64,000 nucleotides of DNA from Mesorhizobium waimense (GCF_003601975.1 NZ_QZWZ01000017.1:62001-126000); one strand, 5' to 3'. Positions 42,944 to 52,629 are shown, counted from the stretch's first letter. Translations and numbers: made by a program. Notes: generated by a model not told the origin, from the letters alone.

Positions 42944-45900
42944 TTGGACTGCGGCTTCGTGCTTGAGGGAACCGGCTTGGATAGCTCGCCGCCCACGACG
43001 TTCGTACTCAACGGCGTTACCGCCGATCTGAGCAGCGAGACCTTGCGCGACAAGTCCAACAGGACAATCGCACTTCGCCACCAAACCTTCGCGGTGCTTC
43101 GTCACCTTCTGGAAAACGCTGATCGCGTCATCACCAAGGACGACCTGATGAAGGCGGTCTGGAACGGGATAGCCGTGACCGATGACAGCCTGGTGCAATG
43201 CATTCACGAGATCCGTGCGGCGCTCAACGACAGTCGGCAGGCCGTCGTGCAGACAGTGCCGAGGCGCGGTTACAGGCTGGTCCTTCCCTCAAATGCCGGA
43301 CCGAGAATGGCCACCATCCTGGCCGCCGAAGTGGCCGCTGAGGGCCGGCCGACAGGCAAGGATGAGCGGATCTCTGCTGCAACTTTCCGGGCGTACAGGC
43401 AGATCATCGATCGGCTGCTGGTTCAACATGCGGGTCCCGTGTTCTGGAGCGCCGAAGAGAGCGTGGTCGCCGAGTTCACCGGCCCTGTCGAGGCGATGCA
43501 ATGTGCGAGCGAGATCCAGCATGACGTCGATAGGCGGAACTGCGAAGTTCCCGAGACAAAGCGCCTGCGCTTCCGCATAGGCGTGCACATGGGTTATGTC
43601 GTCACCGAGGGCGACCACCTCGCGGGCGAGGCCGTCGAGGTCGCCACTCATCTGCAAACGTTGTCCCGACCGGGCGGGATTTGCGTCACGGAAGCGGTCC
43701 ACGGCCAGGCTCAAGACCGACTCTCGCTGGAATTCGCCGATCTCGGTGAGTACAAGCTGAAGAACCTCGCACGCGCCTTGCGCATCTACCGCGTAAACCT
43801 TGCTTCGGAGGAACCGGTCAGGTCGCCATTTCGCGGTCTCGATGTCTTCGAATTCGAAGATGCCGACCTCTTCTTCGGCCGAGCGCGGGCGATTGCTGCC
43901 TGCACTGCGAGACTGGAGCAGCAGGCAGCCAGCAGTACGGCATTCCTGCTCATCTACGGAATGAGCGGTTGCGGCAAGTCTTCCCTCCTGCGCGCTGGCC
44001 TGCTGCCGTCATTGACCCGGCCTGGAGCCGTGGCGGGCATATCCTTGTGGCGCCGCTGCCTGATCCGCCTCTCCGAAGGACCGGATGCATTCGCTGTGCT
44101 GGCTGCGGCACTGCTTAGCGAAGCTGGTGTGCCGGAGCTGTCCTGCGAAGTGACAGCTGCGGAGTTTGCTCTGCTCTGCAGGAGCGCGCCGGATCGGGCG
44201 CTGGCGATGGTCCGACAGGCACTTGGCAAGGCCGCCGGGTCGGCCCGCTCGCAGATCAGATTGCTTGTCGCCATCGATCAGCTGGAGGAGCTATTCACGA
44301 CAGAGAAGCAGCCGGCGACGCGCGAGGCCCTTGTGCGGCTCATGGCGGTGCTAGCCGGGAGCGGACTGGTCTGGGTGATCGCGGCGATCCGTTCGGACTT
44401 TTTTCACCGCTGTGGTGAGGTCCCGGGTTTCTCGGCGCTCAAGGACGGCCTCGCCAGCTACGAACTCCTACCGCCGACTGGCCCAGAGATCGCGCAGATC
44501 ATCCGCGAACCGGCGGGCGTTGCCGCGCTCCGCTTCGAGGAGAGTGCCGAATTGGGGCGGCTCGATGATGTGCTGCAGGAGGCAGCAGCTGCCGATCCCG
44601 GATCATTGCCGCTTCTCGAGTTTGTGCTCGACGCGTTGTACGAGGCCGGCCGCGAGCGCCGAGTTCTCACCTTTGCGCACTATCGCGCGCTCGGCGGTCT
44701 CGAAGGCGCAATCGCGCGCCGCGCCGATGAAGTCGTAGACTTGCTCGCGCCTGAGATCCAGGAGGCCTTACCCGCGGTGCTGCGCGCACTCACCACGGCA
44801 AGTCCGGGCGATGAAACGGTGACGGCACGCCCAGCCCTGCTCACTGAAGTTGCAGGCACTCCCGCGCGATCGGCCCTCGTCAGGGCCCTGATCGACGCAC
44901 GGCTCCTCGTCAGCGATGAGGACGCCGGAGGGCATGTCTTCGTCCGCGTTGCACATGAAGCACTGTTGAGCCGTTGGCCGCGCGCCGGTGACATTGTGAA
45001 TGCAAACCGGAACTTCCTCGAGACGCGCTACCGCCTCGGGGCCGACGCTCACAGATGGCACCTGGAGAGCAGGAATCGAGAGCTTCTTCTTCCGTCCGGC
45101 AAACGTCTCGCGGAGGGCGAAGAACTGCTGCTGTCAAGACGGGAGGAGGTCGACGATGACGTCCTTGAATACATCGAGGCGTCCTTGCGTGCCCATCAGC
45201 AGAAAGAGAAGAAGGAGCGGCAGGCAGAGCTGGCGCTGATCGAGGCCGCCGAAGAGGCAAAACGCGAGCGCCTGGAGCGCGAGGCCGAGCGCCGGAGCCT
45301 CGCGGCAGCCGCGGCAACCCGGCTTGCCCGACGTACGCGCAATGCCGCGATTGTGGCGATAATGCTCGCTCTCATGGCGGGCGCAGGTGCACTGGTCGCC
45401 TTCAGGGCGCAGCAGGAAGCAAGGTGGCAACGCGACCAGGCGCTGCGCAACCAGTCTCTTTCGCTCTCGTTGCTTTCGCAGCAGTCCACGGCGACAGGTA
45501 ACACCGAGGCTGCGACCCTCTTGGCGCTCGAAGCACTGACCTCGAAAGACCAGTCAGAGCGGCCATATCTCTTTGAAGCGGAGGCAGCCCTCTACAAGGC
45601 TCTGTTGGCGCACCACCAGATCAAAGTCTTCCGGCATGGCGCCGGCGTTGCCGATGCGGCGTTCAATCCGAACGGAGATCACATCGTCACTGCATCCTAC
45701 GATAAAACTGCAGGCGTCTGGGACATCTCCAGCGGTGCCGAAACTGCAGTTCTAAAAGGTCATGAAGGGGCCGTGGAGAGGGCTGAATTCAGCCCAGACG
45801 GGAGCCGTATCCTGACGGCCGCGAGAGACGGGACTGCACGCCTCTGGAACGCCACCTCGGGAGAACAGCTCTTCATCCTGCAGCCGGTAGGTAATTATCC

Positions 45901-46654
45901 AACGGCAATCTTCAGCCCGGATGGCAACCAGGTGCTGACGGCGGGGGAGAACAGCGATGCAGCGCTCTGGGACGCTCGGACAGGAACGAAAGTCCTGAGT
46001 GTAAGCAGCGACGGATATGCGCGGGCTGACTTCAGTTCGGACGGTCGCAGCTTCGCGACGGCACGCAAGCACTTTGTCTCGATCTGGAATACCGCAGATG
46101 GCGCACTGACGCGGTCAATCCGGCTGAACTGCTTGCCCTACAGCCTGGCATTTAGCCCGGACGGAAGCCGGCTGCTGGCTGGGGCACCGCTTTCATACGG
46201 CGGCGGTACTTCCAGCCTCTACGATGTGTCGAAAGGAACCGAGATCGCAAAGTTGGCCGGCCACAAGAGCGACACGCAATTGAATGGCGTGATTTTCAGT
46301 CACGGGGGTCTGCGAATCGCCACGGTATCACTCGATGGCGCTGCCCGGATTTGGGATGGAGCGTTAGGAACGCTGCATGACCTGCTCGGCCAGGAGGTTT
46401 CGGGTTTGAAGCTGGCTGATATGGGTGCGGATGAACGCGACGAGGAGATGAACGGTGCTTTCACCCCGGACGACCGTTTCCTGGCGACCGCTTCAGTCAA
46501 TGGGCCGATCCGGATCTGGGACGTTGAACGCGCCTCGTTGGTTACGACGCTCGCCGGTCATGAATCTTTGGTCGAGCATCTGGAATTCAGCCCGGTTGAC
46601 AGCAACATTCTTCTCACTGCTTCGCTCGGCTGTGGGATGTCGACGGCGCCCTGA
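42944..46654 (+). CDS. Winged-helix / pseudo-cyclase / STAND NTPase / WD40 membrane regulator (N-terminal frame)
   Basis: 1236 aa from TTG 42944. Residues about 20-115 form an OmpR-type DNA-binding domain (TKDDLMKAVWNGIAVTDDSLVQCIHEIR, RRGYRLVLP). Residues 122-288 resemble a class III cyclase but lack the catalytic Asp and Asn/Arg (AAEVAAEG, AGEAVEVATHL), so they should only sense. Residues 295-720 are a STAND NTPase with Walker A GMSGCGKSS near 340 and Walker B LLVAIDQLEELF. A charged coiled coil (745-800) precedes one membrane helix (802-822), and WD40 repeats follow. Topology places the DNA-binding part in the cytoplasm and the WD40 in the periplasm, like a giant CadC/ToxR. A frameshift near 46620 ends the frame early; blades continue downstream. 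Confidence 0.85.
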   Translation: MDCGFVLEGTGLDSSPPTTFVLNGVTADLSSETLRDKSNRTIALRHQTFAVLRHLLENADRVITKDDLMKAVWNGIAVTDDSLVQCIHEIRAALNDSRQAVVQTVPRRGYRLVLPSNAGPRMATILAAEVAAEGRPTGKDERISAATFRAYRQIIDRLLVQHAGPVFWSAEESVVAEFTGPVEAMQCASEIQHDVDRRNCEVPETKRLRFRIGVHMGYVVTEGDHLAGEAVEVATHLQTLSRPGGICVTEAVHGQAQDRLSLEFADLGEYKLKNLARALRIYRVNLASEEPVRSPFRGLDVFEFEDADLFFGRARAIAACTARLEQQAASSTAFLLIYGMSGCGKSSLLRAGLLPSLTRPGAVAGISLWRRCLIRLSEGPDAFAVLAAALLSEAGVPELSCEVTAAEFALLCRSAPDRALAMVRQALGKAAGSARSQIRLLVAIDQLEELFTTEKQPATREALVRLMAVLAGSGLVWVIAAIRSDFFHRCGEVPGFSALKDGLASYELLPPTGPEIAQIIREPAGVAALRFEESAELGRLDDVLQEAAAADPGSLPLLEFVLDALYEAGRERRVLTFAHYRALGGLEGAIARRADEVVDLLAPEIQEALPAVLRALTTASPGDETVTARPALLTEVAGTPARSALVRALIDARLLVSDEDAGGHVFVRVAHEALLSRWPRAGDIVNANRNFLETRYRLGADAHRWHLESRNRELLLPSGKRLAEGEELLLSRREEVDDDVLEYIEASLRAHQQKEKKERQAELALIEAAEEAKRERLEREAERRSLAAAAATRLARRTRNAAIVAIMLALMAGAGALVAFRAQQEARWQRDQALRNQSLSLSLLSQQSTATGNTEAATLLALEALTSKDQSERPYLFEAEAALYKALLAHHQIKVFRHGAGVADAAFNPNGDHIVTASYDKTAGVWDISSGAETAVLKGHEGAVERAEFSPDGSRILTAARDGTARLWNATSGEQLFILQPVGNYPTAIFSPDGNQVLTAGENSDAALWDARTGTKVLSVSSDGYARADFSSDGRSFATARKHFVSIWNTADGALTRSIRLNCLPYSLAFSPDGSRLLAGAPLSYGGGTSSLYDVSKGTEIAKLAGHKSDTQLNGVIFSHGGLRIATVSLDGAARIWDGALGTLHDLLGQEVSGLKLADMGADERDEEMNGAFTPDDRFLATASVNGPIRIWDVERASLVTTLAGHESLVEHLEFSPVDSNILLTASLGCGMSTAP

Positions 46655-46761
46655 CGGCCACGCTCTCTCATGAGTATAGGCCGACTTTCGCGGTCTTCAG
46701 TCCCGACAATGTCCACCTGCTGACCGGTGGCGGCGACAGCGCGGCGCATCTGTGGGATGTT

Positions 46762-47772
46762 GTGAGCGGGCGCGAGATAATCCGGCTCGATACCCATGAG
46801 ATCGTTCAACGCGCGACGTTCAGTCCCGATGGAAGGCGCGTCGCAACGGCATCTCTTGGGGGCCAGGTCCGAATTTGGGAGGTTGCCAGGGGATTAGAGA
46901 TCGCCCAATTCCGATCGCATGGCGGACTGATCCAGATCCAGTTTGATCGCGATGGCAAATCGCTGGTTTCCGCATCGATCAACGGTACCGCGCAGCTGTG
47001 GGACGCGGCTACCGGTACCGAGCTGGCCGCGATCAATACAAGCAGCAAGCTGCCGCAGGCCATTCTTAGCCCTGACGGACGTCTGATCCTCGCGGCCAGG
47101 GAAGACAATGCGGGCCACCTCCTGAAGGCGGGCGGGGCTGAGCTTAAGGCTCTTCTGGGGCATCAGGATCGCATCACGGCAGCGGCCTTCAACCCGGACG
47201 GTCGGCTGGTCGCCACTGGCTCGCGCGACCACACGGCCCGAATTTGGTCGACCACGGACGGAGCAAACGTCGTAACGCTAGAGGGACATACCGACGAGGT
47301 GACGGTGGTCGCCTTCAGCCCCGACGGTCGGTCGCTGCTGACTGCCTCACGCGACGGAACCGCCCGGATCTGGAGCGTCTCTGGCGGACGGGAAAGGGCC
47401 GTTCTTAGGGGCCACGGCGGCGCGGTGGACAGCGCCCAGTTCAGTCCCAGTGGTTTGTATGTCGTGACCGCGTCGTCCGAAGATCGCACGGTCCGGCTAT
47501 GGGCGACGCAATCGGGGCGCGAGATTGCCGTCCTTGCCAGCCAGGACGAAGCGGCCGTTCGACCGGGCCTTACACGCGTAGCTTTCAGTTCCGACGGGAC
47601 CCAGGTCGCAATTGTTTCCGGCGAAGAAAGGGTCCGTATCGTTCGCGTCTTCCAGACACCCAACGACCTCATTGACTTCGCCCGGCGCACCGTGCCTCGC
47701 GAACTCACCTCTTGCGAGCGGCGAAGCTTCTTCCTTCCTGAAGACCCTGCAACTGGTACTTGTCCGGGTTGA
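46762..47772 (+). CDS. WD40-repeat continuation of the STAND regulator (separate frame)
   Basis: 336 aa as a separate reading; the frame is in fact open from about 46620 and matches the upstream protein without a gap in function (RLWDVDGALTATL, then SAAHLWDVVSGREIIRL). About seven WD40 blades follow, with FSPDGRRVATASLGGQVRIWEVARG and similar repeats, and a C-terminal tail (PNDLIDFARRTVPRELTSCERRSFF) typical of the end of STAND-WD40 proteins. The two frames joined would give about 1600 aa and roughly 14 blades, or two propellers. The break looks like loss of about 13 bases from one blade. Whether the downstream part is translated is doubtful. Confidence 0.7.
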   Translation: MSGREIIRLDTHEIVQRATFSPDGRRVATASLGGQVRIWEVARGLEIAQFRSHGGLIQIQFDRDGKSLVSASINGTAQLWDAATGTELAAINTSSKLPQAILSPDGRLILAAREDNAGHLLKAGGAELKALLGHQDRITAAAFNPDGRLVATGSRDHTARIWSTTDGANVVTLEGHTDEVTVVAFSPDGRSLLTASRDGTARIWSVSGGRERAVLRGHGGAVDSAQFSPSGLYVVTASSEDRTVRLWATQSGREIAVLASQDEAAVRPGLTRVAFSSDGTQVAIVSGEERVRIVRVFQTPNDLIDFARRTVPRELTSCERRSFFLPEDPATGTCPG

Positions 47773-48039
47773 TGTGGGCAACGGGGTCAGATTTTGCCGC
47801 TTGAGCCGGCCGCTGCAACGGGCAACTTAGCGCTCATGTCGGTCGTTCAGGTCTGCACCGTCGGCTCCTGAAAGCAGACCTCGTCGCTGACGGCATTGGA
47901 AGTCTTCGTTGCGCAAAGCGGATGTGGATGCGCGAACGGCTTCCCATCTGGACGTCGACAGAACCAGCTACGCGTGAAAGCTGGACATCGACCTGCAGCG
48001 GCTCGGACTATACAAAGTCCAACGAAGTTGCAGCTATAG
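47773..48039. other. Intergenic region without recognised gene
   Basis: About 270 bp after the WD40 stop, before the nuclease remnant. No coding sequence or regulatory site was recognised. Confidence 0.35.
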
Positions 48040-48470
48040 TCACCTTTTCGACCGGCGCCAACCATCCGCGCGCGCCTCATCTTCTGAACAGAACATTCGC
48101 GCAACCTTGGCAGGACTGATCACTGTCTCGTCATAGAAACGCTGGCCGGGGAGGTGGGTAGATGCGAACGCCCTTGTTGCTGATGCTGCCCTTGATGTCG
48201 TATGAGCCGGAGTTATTCGTGGTTTCAGGCTTAGGCGCCTGCTGTGCAACACGCCATTCCCAAAGAAGCTGAAACTCGCCTTGCCAGATCCCGCGCTTGG
48301 CCAGCCGAGCTTCGTCCTGGTGGCCCGCGTAGGCGCCGCCCGAATGCTGCGGCCAAGTCCATTGCGTGGCCGGCGTTGACCAGCCATCCTGCCACCGCCG
48401 TGCCGTCGCAGGCCATCACCCGTTCCCGCCGTTCGGGTTGGAGCCCGCCATGACGCAAGTTGACACGGAA
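48040..48470 (-). pseudogene. C-terminal remnant of an SNase-like thermonuclease
   Basis: Pieces in three minus frames match the C-terminal part of rhizobial staphylococcal-nuclease-like proteins: VMACDGTAVAGWLVNAGHAMDL, then APKPETTNNSGSYDIKGSISNKGVRIY, then HLPGQRFYDETVISPAKVARMFCSEDEARADGWRRSKR before the stop at 48040. At least two frameshifts and the missing N-terminus show that it is dead. The order of the pieces is still collinear, so decay is by small indels rather than shuffling. Confidence 0.6.
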
Positions 48471-48505
48471 CCGGACCTTATGCGCCAAATGTCATCCTCG
48501 ATGGG

Positions 48506-49920
48506 TCACTTCCACGGCAGTCCTGCTGCGCTGAGGCGTGACAACAGGTTATTTCTGAACTCCGGACCGCGCGCTTGCTGCAATTGATCGACATGCTTGC
48601 CGGTCAACGTGGGCGACTCGCGCGAGACGAACGACACGTCATTCCGCGCAGACTTGAGATCGCCCATCCCGATGTATGATGCAGCCCGCAGGAGCCGTGC
48701 CCAGTGGTATTCAGGCAGGACCATCAGAAATCGATCAAACGAGGCAGTCGCGGCGTTATAGTTCCCCGCGGCGTATTCGGCATCGCCCCTGAACAGAAAG
48801 ATCGGATGATAATTCGGACTGAGAAGGTCGGCCCGCGCGAAAGCTGCCTGTGCACCTTCGAGATCTCCGGCGTAAGTCAGCCCGATTCCCAGCCAGGTAC
48901 GGCACTCTGCATCGTTCGGATTGAGTGCGATGGCCCGCCGCAGGCAGCCAAGGCCCGTCTGCAAGTTTCCGAGATAAGTCTCGGCCAATCCGAGAGCACT
49001 GTGCAGAGATGCTTCCCGGTCATGGCAACAAAGTCCGGCCCGCGCCTCATCACCAGCCCGGCGAAAGGCCTGGATGGGTTCACTGGACCATCCGTTGAAG
49101 CAGGAGTGGAAATCGACCCAGGCAAGAGTCTCCCTTATCAAGGCATGCTCTGGCTCGGCGGCGAGGAGCCTTTCACAGAGACGCCGCGCTACGACCATGC
49201 CTTTCGCCGTCGGCCGTTCGACGTGGTAAAACGCCTTCAGATAGAGCTTGTGGTGCTGAATTGCTTCCTCGAGGGCGGGCGGGCCTGCCGCATGCTTCAT
49301 CAACACCTGGAAGAGGTTTCCGCTGATCACGCCTGTCAATTCGCCATGCGATGACGTCTGGGCGAGATCATATCTTGCGCTCCAGACCTCGACTTCCTCC
49401 TCGGCGTCCACGAGATGCGCGAAGGCGTGCGTGGCCTTGTCCTGGCTATGGACCGCGACTTCCAGGACATAGTTGGCTCCCGTGGTCCTGCCGATTTCCT
49501 TGACAGTGAGATGCCGCTTCGCGAGCGCGAACATTGTGGCCGCTGCGACGATTCCGATCTGGGAGAAGCGGCCGAGCTCTGCGGTCAACGCGCGCGTCAA
49601 CGCATCCGCATCGGTCCTTGTTTTGCCGAACTGACCCTTAACCGGCATCACCGCCAGCCGCGGTTTTCCGCTTTGATGGGGTGACAGCCCGCCCGGCCTA
49701 GCGCCGGAAGCGCCGGCAAAGTACGCCGCGAGCCCGATCTTGGTCCGCACCCCAAGTTTTCCGTAGATGGTCGCAAGGTGAGTGCGAACAGTGGCCGGAG
49801 CAATGAAAAGCGCCTTGCCGATCTCCCGATAGGTCAGGCCGGCGGCAAATTTTTCCGCGACCTCGCGCTCGCGACCCGACAGGCGACAAGCGTTTGAGCT
49901 TTCGAAGCGCCGAGCACCAT
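48506..49920 (-). CDS. LuxR-type HTH / TolB-like / TPR regulator, start region frameshifted
   Basis: The open frame holds a LuxR helix-turn-helix (LSGREREVAEKFAAGLTYREIGKALFIAPATVRTHLATIYGKLG, just upstream of 49750), a TolB/FlgO-like domain (PRLAVMPVKGQFGKTRTDADALTRAL, TGANYVLEVAVHS) and about six TPR units to the C-terminus (ECRTWLGIGLTYAGDLEGAQAAF). No ATG, GTG or TTG opens this frame before the HTH. The nearest good start, ATG 49920 (MVLGASKAQT), is in another frame, so a one-base loss or two-base gain near 49885-49910 probably broke it. Translation from GTG 49750 would give a 414-aa protein without DNA binding. It is related in design to the winged-helix/TPR gene at 54887. Confidence 0.65.
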
Positions 49921-50067
49921 TGTGGACCCCCGTCCTTCTAAACCCCTCCGTAGCGGAAGAATGCTACAAATGCACTAGGCCGAATACCGCATCTGCCCGA
50001 TTCCGCCGCAGGCTCGCACGGCGCAAGCTTCCCCAACGGCAACAAACAATCAGCTAAGGGGGATTCC

Positions 50068-50442
50068 ATGCGTTCTGTATCCATAGTGCTGGCATGCACG
50101 GTCTTGGGTTATTCCGCCCAACCGTCGCCTTCTTTCGCAAGCGGGTGCCGACAGTTGCTGGAATCAAACGTGAAAATCGCCAGCATGCATGCCTATGCCA
50201 GCATCTTGGCCAATGCTGCTCGCAACGGCTGGAACTACACGCCTGAATCGATCGTCAGCGGCTCGAAGCGTCACTTCGAGGAGATGAGCCTCCAGTTGAT
50301 CGCAGCCGGTTATGAGATCGTCCCCGCCGACGCTCACCCGCACTGCGCCAATCTGAACAGGGCGGAAGACAACAAGAGCACGATGACCGAGCCGAACACC
50401 GAAGGAAGCCCGAACCATCGACCGCGGCCTAACCCAAGCTGA
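50068..50442 (+). CDS. Small exported protein, unknown function
   Basis: 124 aa from ATG 50068 with TAAGGGGGATT upstream. A signal peptide (residues 1-24, ending SFASG) is followed by a helical stretch (ESNVKIASMHAYASILANAARNGWNYTPESIVSGSKRHFEEMSLQLIAAGY) with C27 and C93 as a possible disulfide. No family recognised. The last 30 residues are polar and probably disordered. It is divergent from the LuxR/TPR gene. Confidence 0.6.
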   Translation: MRSVSIVLACTVLGYSAQPSPSFASGCRQLLESNVKIASMHAYASILANAARNGWNYTPESIVSGSKRHFEEMSLQLIAAGYEIVPADAHPHCANLNRAEDNKSTMTEPNTEGSPNHRPRPNPS

Positions 50443-50487
50443 TCTCACCGCGCGCCATATAACACCAGCTTTTGTCGAGACATCGAT

Positions 50488-50586
50488 ATGTCGAAGGTGC
50501 AGGCCAACTGTCTGCTGCTCGGCGCTGAGCGGATCGAGATGATCCAGCACGTCTTCTGCGTGCGCTGCCTGATCGCGGGGTTCGTT
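50488..50586. pseudogene. Rearranged partial copy of the 5' end of the EamA gene at 51339
   Basis: 50488-50519 nearly copies the first 32 bases of the gene at 51339. About 40 bases follow (near 50520-50560) that are the reverse complement of the stretch at about 51408-51450, and then about 20 bases are in direct orientation again (tgcgctgcctgatcgcgggg). The copy is therefore a duplicate with an inverted centre and an internal deletion. Confidence 0.75.
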
Positions 50587-50591
50587 TATCA

Positions 50592-51332
50592 ATGACCATC
50601 CATGACCTTCCCGATGCCGCCGGAGAGCCGGGCGACACTTCAGGCCTGTCGCGGTTCGCCGCGGCAATCCGTTCACGCATGGTAGGTCCCGGAGGATATT
50701 ACAATCTCGGCAATGGGCTCGGGCTGGCGACGGGCGTCACGGTCCAGATCGTTGCCGTGCCGCCGGGTTCCGCCCTGAGTGGCTATGCCGCGCTCCTTGA
50801 TTATTTCGTCGGCAGCATCGCTGCCCTGTCGCTCACCCTGGCCACGCTGGTCTTCTTCTGGAGCGGCGAGATCTACTGCCGCGCCTGGGCCAGGAAGCCG
50901 CCCCCAGACGCGTCCCTAAACCGCCTTGGCGACATGACGTCGGGGGTCGGGGCGATCGGACTCGGCATCGCCCTGTTCCTGTTCGGCGAACCTGTGCTTG
51001 CGGCGACCTCGGGCTTGCTGCATGCGCTCGGCAAGTTCGGCAGCGCCTTCGAGGACGGCAAGCCGTTGCCCGGCTGGCCAGCCAACTGGCCCAATCCGTT
51101 CCGGAGTGCCGTTCTGGCCAGCCGCCTGCCGGCGATGGTGTCGGCCGCGGTGGGGAGCGGCGGTGCCCTGCAACTGGCATGGTCGGGCGCTTCCTGGACG
51201 CTCGTCGCAGCGCCGCTGACATTGCTTGTCTGCTATCTGCTTTGGGCCAAGGCAGACCTGTTGCTGCTGCTCCAGGAGGTGCGAGCCGGGAGCGCGCTGG
51301 CATCGTCCTCCGGCAACCGAGATCGAATGTGA
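50592..51332 (+). CDS. Hypothetical multi-pass membrane protein
   Basis: 246 aa, ATG 50592. Five hydrophobic segments are visible: about residues 45-60, 68-92 (YFVGSIAALSLTLATLVFFW), 116-142, 178-200 and 205-222. No known family was recognised. It lies six bases before the EamA-type gene on the same strand, so the two are probably co-expressed and may work together. The upstream region is the rearranged EamA fragment. Confidence 0.6.
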   Translation: MTIHDLPDAAGEPGDTSGLSRFAAAIRSRMVGPGGYYNLGNGLGLATGVTVQIVAVPPGSALSGYAALLDYFVGSIAALSLTLATLVFFWSGEIYCRAWARKPPPDASLNRLGDMTSGVGAIGLGIALFLFGEPVLAATSGLLHALGKFGSAFEDGKPLPGWPANWPNPFRSAVLASRLPAMVSAAVGSGGALQLAWSGASWTLVAAPLTLLVCYLLWAKADLLLLLQEVRAGSALASSSGNRDRM

Positions 51333-51338
51333 CGGCCC

Positions 51339-52226
51339 ATGTCGAAGACACAGGCCAACTGTCTGCTGCTGCTTGCCGCCGCCTTCTGGGGGTTCGGCAA
51401 CGTCGCGCAGAAGACCGTGCTGGATCATCTCGATCCGCTTAGCGCCGTAGGCATGCGCTGCCTGATCGCGGGACTCTTGGCCGCGCCGCTGATGATGCTC
51501 GAACGGGGAAGAAGGCTCGAACCGGGCTACTGGACAAGTCTCATCAAAGTCAGCGCGCTATTTTCAATTTCCATTGCCATCCAGCAGGTCTCCTATCTCG
51601 GCACTTCGGTCACCAATGCGAGTTTCCTGGTGAGCACGGCAACGGTGATGACCCCGCTTGCGGCGTGGTTCCTGATCGGTGAACGACCGACCGCGGTCGT
51701 CGGCCTTGCGGCGGGCGTGACATTGGTCGGCGTGCTGCTTCTGTCCGGAGGATTGACCACCAGCTTCAGTCAGGGCGATCTCGCAGCGATACTTTCGGCC
51801 GCATGCTACGCGCTTTGGATGGTCGAGCTCGGCCGCCATATGCAAACCCACGGCGCTCCGGTCACTGCTGCCGCCGCTCAATTCCTCGGCGCAGCCGTCA
51901 TCACCCTGCCGTTTGGCGCCCTTCACGGTAATCTATCGATGGCTGCCATCAGCGGCGCGGCTCCGGAACTCGCGGTGCTCGGCATCTTCTCGACCGCGGC
52001 CGCCTTCGGCATCCAGACGATCGCCCAACGGTTTACCTCGGCCAGCCATGCCGCCGTGATCGTCAGCGCAGAGAGCGTGTTCGGAGCGATAGGCGCGGCC
52101 ATGTTTCTTGGGGAGCGGCTGTCGTCTGTCGGGGCTCTCGGGGCTGCGATCGTACTTGGAGCAATCATCTTGCTGTCGCTGTCAGTGCATAGATCCGAAA
52201 TTGCAAAGCCGGTGCCGGCAGGCTGA
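51339..52226 (+). CDS. EamA/DMT-family transporter
   Basis: 295 aa, ten helices as two EamA halves: LLLAAAFWGFGNVAQKTVLDHLDPLSAVGMRCLIAGLLAAP in the first and ILSAACYALWMVELGRHMQTHGAPVTAAAAQFLG in the second. The glutamate-containing ending SAESVFGAIGAAMFLGERLSSVGALGAAIVLGAIIL is standard. Substrate unknown. Start ATG 51339 sits near the stop of the hypothetical membrane gene. A damaged copy of its first 130 bp precedes that gene, evidence of local duplication. Confidence 0.87.
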   Translation: MSKTQANCLLLLAAAFWGFGNVAQKTVLDHLDPLSAVGMRCLIAGLLAAPLMMLERGRRLEPGYWTSLIKVSALFSISIAIQQVSYLGTSVTNASFLVSTATVMTPLAAWFLIGERPTAVVGLAAGVTLVGVLLLSGGLTTSFSQGDLAAILSAACYALWMVELGRHMQTHGAPVTAAAAQFLGAAVITLPFGALHGNLSMAAISGAAPELAVLGIFSTAAAFGIQTIAQRFTSASHAAVIVSAESVFGAIGAAMFLGERLSSVGALGAAIVLGAIILLSLSVHRSEIAKPVPAG

Positions 52227-52311
52227 AGATAGTCCCTTGGCGGTTCAAGTGGGGTGCTCGTGGGCGACGTATCTGGACCGTCACGGATTGAGGATCGAGC
52301 AAGGGTGGGCA

Positions 52312-52629
52312 ATGGGCACGATACCGCGTTTGGGACTAGCCGGGACGCTTGCGACTGCGATGTTGTGGGGTCTCCAGGCAAACGCCGCAGACGTTGACGC
52401 GGCGATAGTATTCGCGGTCGATTTCTCGTCGTCAATCGATCCCGATACCGCCGAGCTGCAGCGTGAGGGTCATGCTGCGGCAATCACTTCGCCGGAGATC
52501 ATTGCGGCCATTGCCCGCAACCATTTCGGCTGCATCTCCATTATATATTTCGAATGGTCAGGTCCGGGGCATATGCGAACCGTGCTACCATGGACAAACG
52601 TCTGCGGACTTGAAGATGCAGAAGCCGCT
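52312..52629 (+). pseudogene. N-terminal fragment of a DUF1194 (VWA-like) gene
   Basis: A signal peptide (GLAGTLATAMLWGLQANA) and the DUF1194 beginning VDAAIVFAVDFSSSIDPDTAELQREGH with a MIDAS-like DFSSS are followed by HFGCISIIYFEWSGPGHMRTVLPWTNVCG. Family resemblance then stops at about 52630, where an opposite-strand fragment of another gene begins. Roughly 60% of the domain is missing. The complete paralogue is at 41935. Confidence 0.75.

Noticed and set aside
42944..43800. Active adenylate cyclase in the STAND protein
   Set aside because: The metal-binding Asp and the Asn/Arg pair of class III cyclases are absent.
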